Below are positions 27,061-38,459 of a DNA stretch of 64,000 bases, one piece after another. The notes below the pieces were generated by a model, which was not told the origin of the DNA, made no database searches, and saw only the letters and a list, made by a program, of their open reading frames with translations. Made by a program: the position numbers and the translations under genes. The stretch is taken from positions 284,001 through 348,000 of the forward strand of contig NZ_CP039636.1 in the NCBI RefSeq assembly GCF_004923295.1, written 5' to 3'. This stretch comes from Azospirillum sp. TSH100. Lineage in GTDB: Bacteria; Pseudomonadota; Alphaproteobacteria; Azospirillales; Azospirillaceae. Position 1 is the first letter of the stretch. Each line of letters starts with the position of its first letter.

Positions 27061-28380
27061 TCACGCCCGGGTTGGCGTTCTTGGCTTCATCGGGAAAGTT
27101 AAAAGGAAGCGCGTCCCCGGAGTCAAACGTTCGATCTCCAGACGCCCTTTCAGTTGCCGCGTAAGATTGCGGACCGTGTTCAGACCGAAGCCGCCGCCGT
27201 TGCTTGCAACCTCGTCCGGCAGGCCAATCCCGTCGTCGGCGACGTCGATGCGGACCTCGTTCCCCGCCACCTCCATGTCCAGCTTGACCGTGCCGCGCCG
27301 CCCATCGGGAAAGGCGTGCTTGTAGCTGTTGGTCAGCAGTTCGTTGACGATCAGCGCCACCGGCACCGCGGTGTCGACCGGGGCGGGCAATGGCGCCCGG
27401 ACCGCCATGGTCATCGCCGGCTCGCCGCCGCCGGTGGGCGGGATCGCGTTCTCGGCGATGCTGCGGATCAGGTCCGACAGCTCCACCGTGTCGTACACCG
27501 TCCCTTCGCCATAGAGGCGGCGATGAACCTCGGCGATCGCCAGCACGCGGCTGCTGCTGTCCAGCAGTTCCTCCCGCACCTCCTGGCTGCGATGCCGCAT
27601 CGCCTGGGTCCGCAGCAGGTTGGCGACGATCTGCAGGGAGTTCTTGACCCGGTGGTTGACCTCGTCGAGCAGGATCCGGTTCTCCTGCAACGCCGTGGCC
27701 AGCGCCGCCCCCTCCGCCCGCTCGGCCTGGTAATCCCGCTCCAGCCGCCGGACGGTGGAGAAGCCGAGCCAGCCGATGACCGTGACGAAGACGATCCCAT
27801 AGGCGATCATCAGCAATTCGAGAATGGTGGCGTGCCGGCTGCGCCGGGCGAGCAGCATGTCCTCCTCCGCCCGCATGGTGGCGGTCAGGCGCCGGATCCC
27901 GGCCATCGTGCTGGCGCCCTTCCCCTCGCGGATGGTCACCAGTGCCCGCTCCAGCCCGTCTTCGGTGGCCTGGCGCAAAACCTCGGCGATCTGGTCCAGC
28001 CTGTCGGCGGTCAGAGAGCGCAGGGCCTTCAGGGTATCCTGCTGAACCGGATTGTCGGCGGTCAGCGACCCGATGCTGTCCAGCAGCCGGCGGCTGCGCT
28101 CCCTCCCCTCCTCATAGGCGGCGAGATGAGCGGGATCCGACAACAGCAGGTATCCGCGCTGGCCGGATTCGGTGTCGGACAGGGTGGATTGCAGGGATTC
28201 GACGGTGGAGATGACCTCGTGGGTGTGGTCGACCCAGTCGATGGCGCGGCGATATTCGAGGAAGACGGCGACGAGCAGCAGGAAACCGACGAACAGGCCG
28301 CCGAGCAGCATCGCCGATACTCTGGCGGCTCGGGCGCGCACGGTGCGGCGCGCAAGGCTGGCGTCGGTGTTGGTGGGCAT
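27061..28380 (-). CDS. CHASE3 sensor histidine kinase (HisKA_2 type)
   Basis: Membrane sensor kinase, 439 residues. A membrane helix at 21-42, a CHASE3 extracytoplasmic domain (about 45-180, with DTESGQRGYLL at 69-80) and a second helix (about 185-208) precede the HisKA_2 dimerisation box with His243 in DEVNHRVKNSLQ. The ATPase domain has the N-box NELLTNSYKH and DDGIGLP. HisKA_2 kinases are common in alphaproteobacteria and usually pair with receivers like the downstream gene. The ATG at 28380 has GGGACGG upstream; an in-frame start at 28470 is less likely. An FNR/FixK-type box lies about 80 bp upstream. Confidence 0.92.
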   Translation of the reverse strand: MPTNTDASLARRTVRARAARVSAMLLGGLFVGFLLLVAVFLEYRRAIDWVDHTHEVISTVESLQSTLSDTESGQRGYLLLSDPAHLAAYEEGRERSRRLLDSIGSLTADNPVQQDTLKALRSLTADRLDQIAEVLRQATEDGLERALVTIREGKGASTMAGIRRLTATMRAEEDMLLARRSRHATILELLMIAYGIVFVTVIGWLGFSTVRRLERDYQAERAEGAALATALQENRILLDEVNHRVKNSLQIVANLLRTQAMRHRSQEVREELLDSSSRVLAIAEVHRRLYGEGTVYDTVELSDLIRSIAENAIPPTGGGEPAMTMAVRAPLPAPVDTAVPVALIVNELLTNSYKHAFPDGRRGTVKLDMEVAGNEVRIDVADDGIGLPDEVASNGGGFGLNTVRNLTRQLKGRLEIERLTPGTRFLLTFPMKPRTPTRA

Positions 28381-28456
28381 GGACCGTCCCCGTTTCGCGC
28401 CGTCACTGACCTCTCGGAACAGCCCGCACAGTCTGGATCTTCCCGCATCGGGGGCA

Positions 28457-28470
28457 TTGACGTGAGTCAA
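28457..28470. promoter_or_regulatory. FNR/FixK-like box upstream of CHASE3 kinase
   Basis: TTGACGTGAGTCAA is a dyad matching the anaerobox pattern TTGA-N6-TCAA. It lies 77 bp before the kinase start, in the 141-bp gap between the hybrid kinase and this gene. The position suits activation by an FNR/FixK-type regulator, so the kinase/receiver pair may have its own oxygen-responsive promoter. No good -10 box was found. Confidence 0.4.
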
Positions 28471-28521
28471 AACAAGTTAAGTTGATGAACAACCAATATA
28501 GCTACCAACGCAGGATTTTCC

Positions 28522-31170
28522 TCACCCGCCTTGCAGATTCAGCGCCGACGCCAGCGTATCCTGCAGGCGGCTGGGCTGGATCGGCTTGTGCAGCAGCGCG
28601 CACTGGGCGCCCGCCGCCTCGCGCAGCCGGTCGGCCGAGGTGTCGCCGGTCAGCAGCACGCCGGGAACGTCGCGCGACAGGCGGCTGCGGACCATGTCCA
28701 TCACCATCAGCCCGGTGGTGCCTTCCGGCAGGCGGTAATCGGCCAGGATCACGTCGGGCTTTTCCCCGCTGTCGATCAGGCTGCCCAGAAGCTCCTCCGC
28801 CTCGGCTCCGCTGCCGGCCTCCGCCACGCGATAGCCCCAATCCTCCAGCATCAGCACCAGCGCCATGCGGATGACGGCATCGTCCTCCACCAGCATGACC
28901 AGCCGCCCGCCATCGTCGGCGGCCCCGCCGCTGTCGGCGGCGCCAACGCCGCCCGCCTGTTCGAGGGCGTCGGATTTCGCCTCGCTCAGCGGCAGGCTGA
29001 CGGTGAAGCGGCTGCCACGGCCGAGCGAGGAGGTCACGTCGATGGTGCCGCCCAGCATGGCGACCAGCCGCCGGGCGATGCTCAGCCCAAGCCCAAGCCC
29101 CTCCCGCCGGTCGCGGGCGGCGTTGCCGACCTGGAAGAAGTCCTGGAAGATGCGGTCGATGTGCTGGTCGGCGATGCCGATGCCGCTGTCCCACACCTCG
29201 ATCTGCACCTGGTCGCCGCGTCGGCGCGCGCCAAGCAGAACCCGCCCGCCAGGCGCGAAACGCAGCGCATTGGACAGCAGGTTGCGCAGCACCCGCTCCA
29301 GCAGGCGCGGGTCGGTGCGCGTCGTCATCCGCGGCGCCACCAGACGCAGGCTCTGGCCGGCCTTCTCGGCCTGGGGAGCGAATTCCCCGTGCAGGCGGCC
29401 CAGCAGGGCGGCGAGATCGACGGCCTCCGGGCTGGCGGCGACCAACCCGGCTTCCAGCTTGGAGATGTCGAGCATCCGGTCCAGCATGCCGCCCAGCCCG
29501 CCGAGCGAGGACTGGATCTGCTCCGCCATCCGCCGCGCGCCGGCCGAGAGCTTTTCCTTCATCAGCAGGTCGGACAGCAGCAGCAGCGCCTGAACCGGCT
29601 GGCGCAGATCGTGGCTCGCCGCCGCCAGGAAGCGTTCGCGGGCATCGAGCGCCACGTTCAGATCGCGTTCGAGCGCTTTCACCGCGGTGATGTCGGCGAC
29701 GCTGGACACCACGGCCTCCACCCCGCCGGCCGGATCGGCGACCGGGTGACTCGACACCCGCAGCCAGCGGGTGGGGGCGGTCGCCTCCTCCCCCTCGACC
29801 ACGCCGATGATGCGTTCGGCCACCGGCTTGCCGCTGCGCGCCGCCTCCGCCGCCGGGGGAAGCCCGTGCAGCCGGTTGCCGTTGGCGTCGATGAAGCGGC
29901 GGCCGGCGGTGGTCGGGACCATCGTCGCCGGGGCGGTGGCCGGCGCCAGTTGCCCGTCCGCCCCACGCTCTCCCCGGCCTTCTCCCTCCAGGGCCGCCGC
30001 GGTGGGATCGAGCAGCGCGCGGGCCGGCCCGCCCAGCAGCCGCTCCGCCATGGCGTTCGCCAGCAGGCTGCGGCCGTCGACGGCGGTCATCGCCAGCGCG
30101 TCGTGCAGCGACTGGACCAGCACCCGGTGCCGCCGTTCGCTGAGGTTCAGCGCCGCTTCCGCCGTCCGCCGCGCGGTGACGTCGCGGAAGGCGACGACGG
30201 CGCCCTGGATGCGCTCCGCCATCGGGGCGAGCCGCATGCCGGACGACAGCATGGGGGAGATGGTCACCTCCACCAGCAGCGTCCCGCCATCCTCGCGCCT
30301 CAGCTTTTCGCAGGCGACGCTGCGCGGCCGGCCGTCGGTCAGCGACAGGGCCAGCGCGCGGGCCGCGCCAGCGGAAATCGGGGGCGTTTCGTCACCCGGC
30401 ACCCGCTCCGCCTCCCCGGCCGGACCGGCCAGCAGGTCCGACGGCGGGCGGCCGATCAGGTCGAGGTCGAGATGGCCGGTCATCGCCGTCGCGGCGGCAT
30501 TGACGAAGCGGATGCGGCCGTCGGCGTCCACCCCCAGGATGCCGTCGCCGACCGATTGCAGGATGTGGTGATAGTCGGCGCGCGCCCGTTCGGCGTCGTC
30601 GCGGGACTGCTGCACCTCGCGCAGCCAGGCGTTGCGTTCGGTCAGGTCGGTGATGGTCAGCAGCACGTCGCCACGGTCGCTGTCGTCCAGCGTCACCCGG
30701 CGGGCGTCGGTCAGCCCGTCGATGACCGTGCCCTGCGGGCCGAGGAAACGGAACTCCTGCCGGACCCACTCACCATGGTCGCGCAGCCGGCCGAGCGCGG
30801 TGAACAGCCGGCCATGGTCGACGCCGTCGACCAGCAGGGTCAGCGGCCGGCCCTTCAGCCGCAGCATCGGCAGGCCGAACTGCCGTTCGGCCGCGGCGTT
30901 CGCCTCGCCGACGATGCCGGCGGCATTGACCGCCAGGCAGGCCAGCGGCACCGACTGGAACAGCTGGAGATATTGCAGCCGCGACGCCTCCAGCGCCTGC
31001 TGGGCGCCGCGCAGTTCCTCGTTCTGGATCTCCAGCTCGGCCTGATGGACATACAGCTCGTGCAGCAGTTCCTTCATCGAGGTGGCGGTGATGTCCGACG
31101 CCTCGAAATGCCCGCCGCTGAGGATGGTTTCGGCACGGCGCCGCAGTCGGCCGGAGGAATCCTCGCTCAT
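28522..31170 (-). CDS. Soluble PAS hybrid histidine kinase with receiver
   Basis: Cytoplasmic hybrid sensor kinase, 882 residues, with no membrane segment. PAS-like domains lie at about 65-180, 200-335 and 345-500; then HisKA with His520 in AASHDLRQPVQALL; an HATPase domain (VLRNLLSNALRFAP; GLGLSIARRL); and a C-terminal receiver (about 755-882) with Asp811 in LADYRLPEG. The SHDLRQP H-box is typical of this hybrid subfamily. The start overlaps the CheB-CheR gene stop as ATGA, so the two are translationally coupled and likely work together. The coiled region at 40-62 may match the coiled coil of the CheB-CheR protein. Confidence 0.93.
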   Translation of the reverse strand: MSEDSSGRLRRRAETILSGGHFEASDITATSMKELLHELYVHQAELEIQNEELRGAQQALEASRLQYLQLFQSVPLACLAVNAAGIVGEANAAAERQFGLPMLRLKGRPLTLLVDGVDHGRLFTALGRLRDHGEWVRQEFRFLGPQGTVIDGLTDARRVTLDDSDRGDVLLTITDLTERNAWLREVQQSRDDAERARADYHHILQSVGDGILGVDADGRIRFVNAAATAMTGHLDLDLIGRPPSDLLAGPAGEAERVPGDETPPISAGAARALALSLTDGRPRSVACEKLRREDGGTLLVEVTISPMLSSGMRLAPMAERIQGAVVAFRDVTARRTAEAALNLSERRHRVLVQSLHDALAMTAVDGRSLLANAMAERLLGGPARALLDPTAAALEGEGRGERGADGQLAPATAPATMVPTTAGRRFIDANGNRLHGLPPAAEAARSGKPVAERIIGVVEGEEATAPTRWLRVSSHPVADPAGGVEAVVSSVADITAVKALERDLNVALDARERFLAAASHDLRQPVQALLLLSDLLMKEKLSAGARRMAEQIQSSLGGLGGMLDRMLDISKLEAGLVAASPEAVDLAALLGRLHGEFAPQAEKAGQSLRLVAPRMTTRTDPRLLERVLRNLLSNALRFAPGGRVLLGARRRGDQVQIEVWDSGIGIADQHIDRIFQDFFQVGNAARDRREGLGLGLSIARRLVAMLGGTIDVTSSLGRGSRFTVSLPLSEAKSDALEQAGGVGAADSGGAADDGGRLVMLVEDDAVIRMALVLMLEDWGYRVAEAGSGAEAEELLGSLIDSGEKPDVILADYRLPEGTTGLMVMDMVRSRLSRDVPGVLLTGDTSADRLREAAGAQCALLHKPIQPSRLQDTLASALNLQGG

Positions 31171-34100
31171 TCCTCTCCTCCATCGCCCCTGGCGTCGGCT
31201 TCACCGGTTCCGTCCAGTTGCAACTCCATCAGCTTGCGGTTGGTGATGTTGATGTGGCTGACGACGATGCCGCCGTCATGGTCTTTCAGGCGGGTGGCGT
31301 GCATCAGGAACCAGCGCTGCTCGTCGGGCGAATGGCAGGGATATTCGATGGAAAAACCGTCGGCCTCGCCGTCCAGGATGCGGCGCAGCCCGTCATGCAC
31401 CGCGCGGGCGACGCTGTCCGTCGAAGCCGCCTCCGGCGCCAGGCAGACCTCCAGATAGTTGGTGCCGACACCGCAGCGCTCGATCGCTGGGGCGCCGTTG
31501 CGCCGGGCGAAGCCGCGCCAGGCGGCGTTCACCATGACGATCCGGCCTTCCCCGTCGGTGACGGCGATATGCTCCGGCAGGCTGTCCAGCACCTTTTGCA
31601 GCCGCTCCTGCGCCTGCTTGGTGTCCGTCACGTCGACGAAGGTCACCACCACGCCGGCGGTCTGATTCTTGTCGGTCAGATAGGGCAGGATGCGGGTCAG
31701 CACCCAGCGGCCGTCCCAGCGGCCGTCTTGGACGCGGACATGGCGTTCCACCGCCTCCTGCCCGTCGAACACCTTGCGGATGTCGCCGAGAAAGTCGGGA
31801 TAGTCGATGTTGGTCGACAGATGCGCGATGGACCGGCCGATGTCGCGCGGGATGATGTTGATGAAGCCGGCCGCCGCCGGGGTGAAGCGGCGGATGACGA
31901 AATCGCCGTCGAGAAACACTGTGCCGATCTCGGTCGAGCGCAGCAGATTGTCCAGATCGTTGGTGATCTCGGTCAGCTCCTCCACCTTCGCCTGATATTC
32001 GGCGTTGACGGAGTACAGCTCCTCATTGACCGATTGCAGTTCCTCGTTGGTGCTCTGCAACTCCTCGTTCGAGGCCAGCAGTTCCTCGTTGGTCGCCTGG
32101 AGTTCCTCGTTGGCGGTCTCCAGCTCCTCGATGGTCGCCTGGAGATTCTCGCCGCGCGACAGCAGCTCCTGCTCCAGCCCGCGGATGCGCTCGGCGGCGT
32201 CGGCGTTCAGGTCGAACTCCGAATCCGGCACCGACAGCGGCAGCATGTTGGCGCGGTCCAGCACGACCAGGGCGAAGCGACGCCCGGTCTTGCGCGCGAC
32301 ATAGGGCTTGACCCGCAGGCTGAGCGCCGCCACGCCTTCGCAGTCCTTCACCGGAATGTTGGACAGTGCGAACTCCTCGCCGGAGCGGAAGGCCCGGTTC
32401 AGCGCGGTGCCCGTCACCATGGCGACCGACGACGGCAGCAGCTTCAGCACGTTCAGCGTCGCCTCGCCCGGCGGCACCTTCAGCAGGGACGAGGCATCGC
32501 CGAACACATGCATGATGGTCATCTGTTCGTTGACCAGCAGGCAGGGCGGCACATAGGCCTTCATCAGCGTCGCCATCGCCTCGTCGATGGCCGCGCCCTC
32601 CTCCATCGCCTGGGACGGCCCCTCGTCGCCATGGCGGGCCAGCGGCGCCGCGACCGTCGGAACCAGCAGCCGCGATAGCCGGAAGGACCCGGCTCGCAGG
32701 CTCTGGAAGACCTTGTTGCGGCTGTCGACGGTGTGGAAGTCGGACTGGAGGTCGCCCAGCGTCTCGCTGGTGCCGAGGAACAGGAAGCCGCTCTGGCGCA
32801 GCGCGTACTGGAACAGGCTCAGCACCTTGCGCTGCAGCGGCTGGTCCATATAGATCAGCAGGTTGCGGCAGCTCAGCAGGTCGATCTTGGTGAAGGGCGG
32901 GTCGCGCATGATGTTGTGGGCGGCGAACACCACCATCCGGCGGATGTCGCGCGACACCACATAGCTGTCGCCCCGCGCGGTGAAGAAGCGGGCCAGCCGT
33001 TCCTGCGACACGTCATCGGCGATCGCGCGCGGGTACTCGCCAAGGCTCGCCACCTCGATGCTGTCCTGGTCGATGTCGGTGGCGAAGATCTTGACGTCGA
33101 CGCTGCGGCCCAGCCGCTCCTGCGCCTCGGCGAACAGGATGGCGAGGGAATAGGCCTCTTCGCCGCTGGCGCAGCCGCAGACCCAGACACGGATCATGTC
33201 GGTCGGGCTGCGGTTGGCGAGCAGGCTGGGGATCACCCGCTCGGCCAGAACACGGAACGCCGCCTCGTCGCGGAAGAAGCGGGTCACGCCGATCAGCATC
33301 TCCTTGTAGAGATTGACCGCCTCCGCACTGTTCCGCCGCAGAAGCGCGGCATACTCCTCCATCGACTCCAGCCCGGCCCCCTGCATGCGCCGCTCGATCC
33401 GCCGCAACAGCGTCGCCAACTTGTAATGCTGGAAATCGACGCCGGTGACAGAGCGGATCACCGCGATGATCTGGGCCAGCGGGTCGTCGCCATCCTCGCG
33501 CCGCTGCCTGGCCGGCATCGGGCGGGCACGGGCCAGCGCCTTGCGCGCATGCTCGATCAGCCGGGCCGGCAATTCCTCGGGCGGCAGGGTGGCGTCGATC
33601 TGCCCGGTGGCGAGCGCGCTGCGCGGCATGCCGTCGAACTGGGCCGTCTCCGGCTGCTGGACCGCGGCGAATCCGCCGGCCGACTTGATCGCCATCAGGC
33701 CGCGCGTGCCGTCCGACCCGGTCCCCGACAGGATCAGGCCGATGGCCAGCGGGCCCTGGTCGCGGGCCAGCGCCGTCAGGAAGATGTCGATCGGCAGGCT
33801 CATCCCGCCGCCGACATCCTTGGCGGTCAGCCGCAGGCGGCCGTCCTCGATGCTCAGATGCTTACCCGGCGGCAGCAGATAGACGGTGTTGCGCAGGACC
33901 GGGACGCCTTCGGTCGCCTGCACCACCTCCATGGCCGTGTGCTTCGCCAGCAGATCGACCATCAGGCTCTTGTGCACCGGCGACAGGTGCTGGACCACGA
34001 CATAGGCGAGGTCGCTATCGCCCGGCACCGCGTCGAAGAAACGCTGCAACGCCTCCAGCCCCCCGGCCGAGGCGCCGATGCCGACGATGCAGCAGGCCTG

Positions 34101-34250
34101 TTCCGCCGCCGCGGCCTCTTCGACCGCCACGGCCGCGCTTTCCGCATCGGGCGATGCGCTGTTGCTCGGGGCGGGCTGCGTGACCGGCGTATCGGTTGGC
34201 ACGATGATAAACGAGTCCTTCTGGCGTCGGCCTGCCGGTTCTCGGTGCAA
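31167..34250 (-). CDS. CheB-CheR-PAS fusion chemotaxis-type protein
   Basis: Fusion of a CheB methylesterase (about 50-235; Ser61, His88, Asp180 in [14 protein letters not shown] and LSGTGSDG) with a CheR methyltransferase (about 255-510; SAM region [14 protein letters not shown]), 1027 residues. Both active sites look intact. A striking heptad coiled coil of repeated NEEL units (about 700-755) follows, then two PAS domains (about 760-1015). No receiver precedes CheB, unlike classical CheB. The start is TTG at 34250: AGGAG lies 6 bases before it, while GTG at 34202 is less well placed. It probably signals with the coupled hybrid kinase rather than in flagellar chemotaxis itself. Confidence 0.93.
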   Translation of the reverse strand: MHREPAGRRQKDSFIIVPTDTPVTQPAPSNSASPDAESAAVAVEEAAAAEQACCIVGIGASAGGLEALQRFFDAVPGDSDLAYVVVQHLSPVHKSLMVDLLAKHTAMEVVQATEGVPVLRNTVYLLPPGKHLSIEDGRLRLTAKDVGGGMSLPIDIFLTALARDQGPLAIGLILSGTGSDGTRGLMAIKSAGGFAAVQQPETAQFDGMPRSALATGQIDATLPPEELPARLIEHARKALARARPMPARQRREDGDDPLAQIIAVIRSVTGVDFQHYKLATLLRRIERRMQGAGLESMEEYAALLRRNSAEAVNLYKEMLIGVTRFFRDEAAFRVLAERVIPSLLANRSPTDMIRVWVCGCASGEEAYSLAILFAEAQERLGRSVDVKIFATDIDQDSIEVASLGEYPRAIADDVSQERLARFFTARGDSYVVSRDIRRMVVFAAHNIMRDPPFTKIDLLSCRNLLIYMDQPLQRKVLSLFQYALRQSGFLFLGTSETLGDLQSDFHTVDSRNKVFQSLRAGSFRLSRLLVPTVAAPLARHGDEGPSQAMEEGAAIDEAMATLMKAYVPPCLLVNEQMTIMHVFGDASSLLKVPPGEATLNVLKLLPSSVAMVTGTALNRAFRSGEEFALSNIPVKDCEGVAALSLRVKPYVARKTGRRFALVVLDRANMLPLSVPDSEFDLNADAAERIRGLEQELLSRGENLQATIEELETANEELQATNEELLASNEELQSTNEELQSVNEELYSVNAEYQAKVEELTEITNDLDNLLRSTEIGTVFLDGDFVIRRFTPAAAGFINIIPRDIGRSIAHLSTNIDYPDFLGDIRKVFDGQEAVERHVRVQDGRWDGRWVLTRILPYLTDKNQTAGVVVTFVDVTDTKQAQERLQKVLDSLPEHIAVTDGEGRIVMVNAAWRGFARRNGAPAIERCGVGTNYLEVCLAPEAASTDSVARAVHDGLRRILDGEADGFSIEYPCHSPDEQRWFLMHATRLKDHDGGIVVSHINITNRKLMELQLDGTGEADARGDGGEE

Positions 34251-34560
34251 GCGAGCTCCTGGCTATATCCAACGCACTTGGTTTGGTCAACTTGACTATC
34301 GCAGGAGATCATCCTGCAACATCCTCATTTTAACTGGAATGCCCGTATCTCCGCATCGATTTGACTTTGGTTTTATAACGAATGTATCGTGTCTTAATCA
34401 TTTTGCGTCTTCTCACCGGCACCGGCCCATCCGAAAGGCCCGAATGCCGGCCGTCATCGGGACGGGAGACCTGACGCGCGCGAAAATCCTGCTATGTTTG
34501 CTTCCCCCAGGCGCCACATCCTGGAGCGCCCCAGGGCATGCAAGGCAGCGGGAACGGGTC
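34251..34560. promoter_or_regulatory. Divergent region between CheB-CheR gene and nadE
   Basis: 310 bp without a gene, with an AT-rich centre (about 34310-34410). Two dyads lie on the CheB-CheR side: GTCAA-C-TTGAC at 34286-34296 and GCAGGA-N5-TCCTGC at 34301-34317. On the minus strand TATAAA (34372-34377) has TGATTA 17 bases upstream (34395-34400), a plausible promoter for the signalling genes. No clear promoter was found for nadE. Confidence 0.4.
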
Positions 34561-36606
<2,046 letters not shown>

Positions 36607-36613
36607 GGACAGC

Positions 36614-36639
36614 GGCCCGGTGACGGATGCATCCGGGCC
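36614..36639. terminator. Hairpin after nadE
   Basis: GGCCCGG (36614-36620) pairs with CCGGGCC (36633-36639) across a 12-base loop, 8 bases after the nadE stop and just after the convergent lipocalin-like stop. There is no strong T-tract (TTCTC only), so it may be a weak bidirectional terminator. Confidence 0.4.
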
Positions 36640-36642
36640 TTC

Positions 36643-37131
36643 TCACCTCACGCGCTCGAACTCCAGATGCGGCACATACTGGCGGCCGCTCGGGTCGGTG
36701 ATCGGCGATGCAACGACCTTCAGACGGTCGGCCCCCAGTTCTTCGACCTTGCGCATCTGGGTCACCCCCTGCCAGGGGGGAAAGGTGGATTGCGACACCT
36801 TGGTGGCGAAGGTGCCCGCGGCCTCGTCTACGCTGAAGGATCCGAAATAGGCGATCGCCGGACCGACGGGATCCGTCGGTACGGTGTTCGGTCTGGCGGC
36901 GCGATCCCCGGCGACGATGATGGCGCTGAACATGCCTTCCGGCGTGAAGACCAGGAGCCCCTGCGGCGCGGGCCCCCAGGTCTCCCGCTTCGTCCCGTCG
37001 GTGAACTGGTCGTAGACGACCACAAGCTTCCAGGTGCCGACAAGTCCGGCACGGATCGTCTCGCCGGCCCAGGCAATGCAGCTGGCGCAGGTGACGAGCC
37101 CGACGATGGCGGCGGCAAGCTTCTTCTTCAT
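36643..37131 (-). CDS. Exported lipocalin-like domain protein
   Basis: Small secreted protein, 162 residues, with a signal peptide (MKKKLAAAIVGLVTCASCIAWA, cut near 22 into two short phrases here). The mature part resembles the lipocalin-like family, with LVGTWKLV near the start and repeated beta-strand phrases (GLLVFTPEGMFSAIIV; AIAYFGSFSVDEAAGTF). The usual ligand and role of the family are unknown. It lies 69 bp downstream of the dihaem cytochrome gene on the same strand, with a hairpin and tandem repeat between them. The ATG at 37131 is preceded by AAAGG. Confidence 0.75.
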   Translation of the reverse strand: MKKKLAAAIVGLVTCASCIAWAGETIRAGLVGTWKLVVVYDQFTDGTKRETWGPAPQGLLVFTPEGMFSAIIVAGDRAARPNTVPTDPVGPAIAYFGSFSVDEAAGTFATKVSQSTFPPWQGVTQMRKVEELGADRLKVVASPITDPSGRQYVPHLEFERVR

Positions 37132-37144
37132 GGAAAGGGACCTT

Positions 37145-37176
37145 TCTTTCGGGAGGCGGGTCTTTCGGGAGGCGGG
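37145..37176. repeat. Tandem 16-bp repeat, two copies
   Basis: TCTTTCGGGAGGCGGG occurs twice in perfect tandem (37145-37160 and 37161-37176) between the cytochrome c and lipocalin-like genes. It directly abuts a hairpin. It may be a slippage duplication with no function. Confidence 0.9.
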
Positions 37177-37190
37177 CGCGGAGCGCGCCC
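37174..37190. terminator. GC-rich hairpin after cytochrome c gene
   Basis: GGGCGCG (37174-37180) pairs with CGCGCCC (37184-37190) with a 3-base loop, 10 bases after the minus-strand cytochrome c stop. No T-tract follows, so partial termination or mRNA 3' protection is more likely than full termination. Confidence 0.4.
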
Positions 37191-37200
37191 GGCCTGAAGT

Positions 37201-38172
37201 TCACGGCGTCAGCGATGCCGCATATGCGGCCAGCGCGACCATCTCCGGGACGGTCATCCGCGCGGCGTTCTCCTTCATCGGCTCCGCCATCGATCCACCC
37301 CTCAGGCCGTGCTTGAACTCGTAGAGCTGGCGGACGATGTAGGAGGGCGAGCGGCCGGCCAGCGGCGGGATGTCGGCGACGCCTTCAAGGCGTTCCCCGT
37401 GGCAGGCGATACAGGCGACGATGCGGTCGGGGCTCCCCTCCCTGGCGATCGTCCCGCCGAGTGCGAGGCTGCCGACCGGCACATAGGCGGTGAACGTCAC
37501 GCGGGAGTCCCGATTGATGAAATTCTCCTCGTCATCGGGCATCTCGATGATGCGGCCGGCCAGCGGCTCCGAACCACCACCCTTCCTGGGCGTGTAATAC
37601 CAGGATGGGACATAGCTGGCGGGAACGCTGTCGGTTTCGACGACCCTGATGCGGGCCGGAAGCGGCTGCGACGCATAATACGCCACCGCCTGCCTGATCT
37701 CGTCGTCGGTCAATTCCTTCAGACCGGTGATCATGCGGAACACGTGCGCACGCTCCTTCACTCCGGTGGAGCGCGCCCCACTGCGGAAGTCGTCGATCTG
37801 GCGCAGCATATAGGCCGCCGGCAGGCCGGCGAGGCTCGCATTCTCCGGCCCGCCGACCCCCTCGGGCCGATGACAGACGCCACAGGGCCGCAGATTCGGC
37901 TTACGCCCTTCGGCAACCACCGGCGGCATCGGGGGGTGAGCCTGCGGGAACCAGTCACGGGCAACGAAAAGATCGCGGATCTCGGTCAGGGTATAGCCGC
38001 GGATGCTGCCCGGCACCTGGCGAACCGTGCCATCGTCCTTGGGAGGCACATAATCCTGCGGGGCGATCGGATAGGCCCAAACCGGAGGAGCCTCGTCGGC
38101 TCCGGCAGCCGTCGCGGCAAGGCAAAGGGCGGCGAACATCACGGTGCGAGCCGCGCGGATGGGAGACTGCAT
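37201..38172 (-). CDS. Exported dihaem cytochrome c
   Basis: Periplasmic c-type cytochrome, 323 residues, with a signal peptide (1-24) and two haem-binding sites, Cys97-x-x-Cys100-His101 (CGVCH) and Cys254-x-x-Cys257-His258 (CIACH). These mark two class I cytochrome domains as in electron-transfer subunits of alcohol or aldehyde dehydrogenases and cytochrome c4-like proteins. Two adjacent ATG codons, 38175 and 38172, are possible; the latter has the better spacing from GGAG. It lies downstream of a two-wHTH regulator (287 bp gap) and before the lipocalin-like gene. No partner dehydrogenase is adjacent. Confidence 0.9.
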   Translation of the reverse strand: MQSPIRAARTVMFAALCLAATAAGADEAPPVWAYPIAPQDYVPPKDDGTVRQVPGSIRGYTLTEIRDLFVARDWFPQAHPPMPPVVAEGRKPNLRPCGVCHRPEGVGGPENASLAGLPAAYMLRQIDDFRSGARSTGVKERAHVFRMITGLKELTDDEIRQAVAYYASQPLPARIRVVETDSVPASYVPSWYYTPRKGGGSEPLAGRIIEMPDDEENFINRDSRVTFTAYVPVGSLALGGTIAREGSPDRIVACIACHGERLEGVADIPPLAGRSPSYIVRQLYEFKHGLRGGSMAEPMKENAARMTVPEMVALAAYAASLTP

Positions 38173-38459
38173 CATTGGCTCCAAACTCTAACGTGGGACG
38201 GACCGGTCTCCCCTGTTCCGGATCGGAGGTTCGGGACCGCCCCCGGATGTCCGCCACAGGTCTCCGCTCACATCGATCGGCGGCGGTTGCACGCCCGGTC
38301 AGCCGCTCCCCTTTCAGGGAACGCGACCGCCGTTGTCAGACCGCAGCGGACGAATCATAGCCGGGGGCCGACGCCGGCATTTGTCGAAGTTTGCGTCTAT
38401 TCGACGGGACGGGATGAGGGAACCGGAGCAGCCGGAGGGGTCGTGACCGCCGGAGGCCG

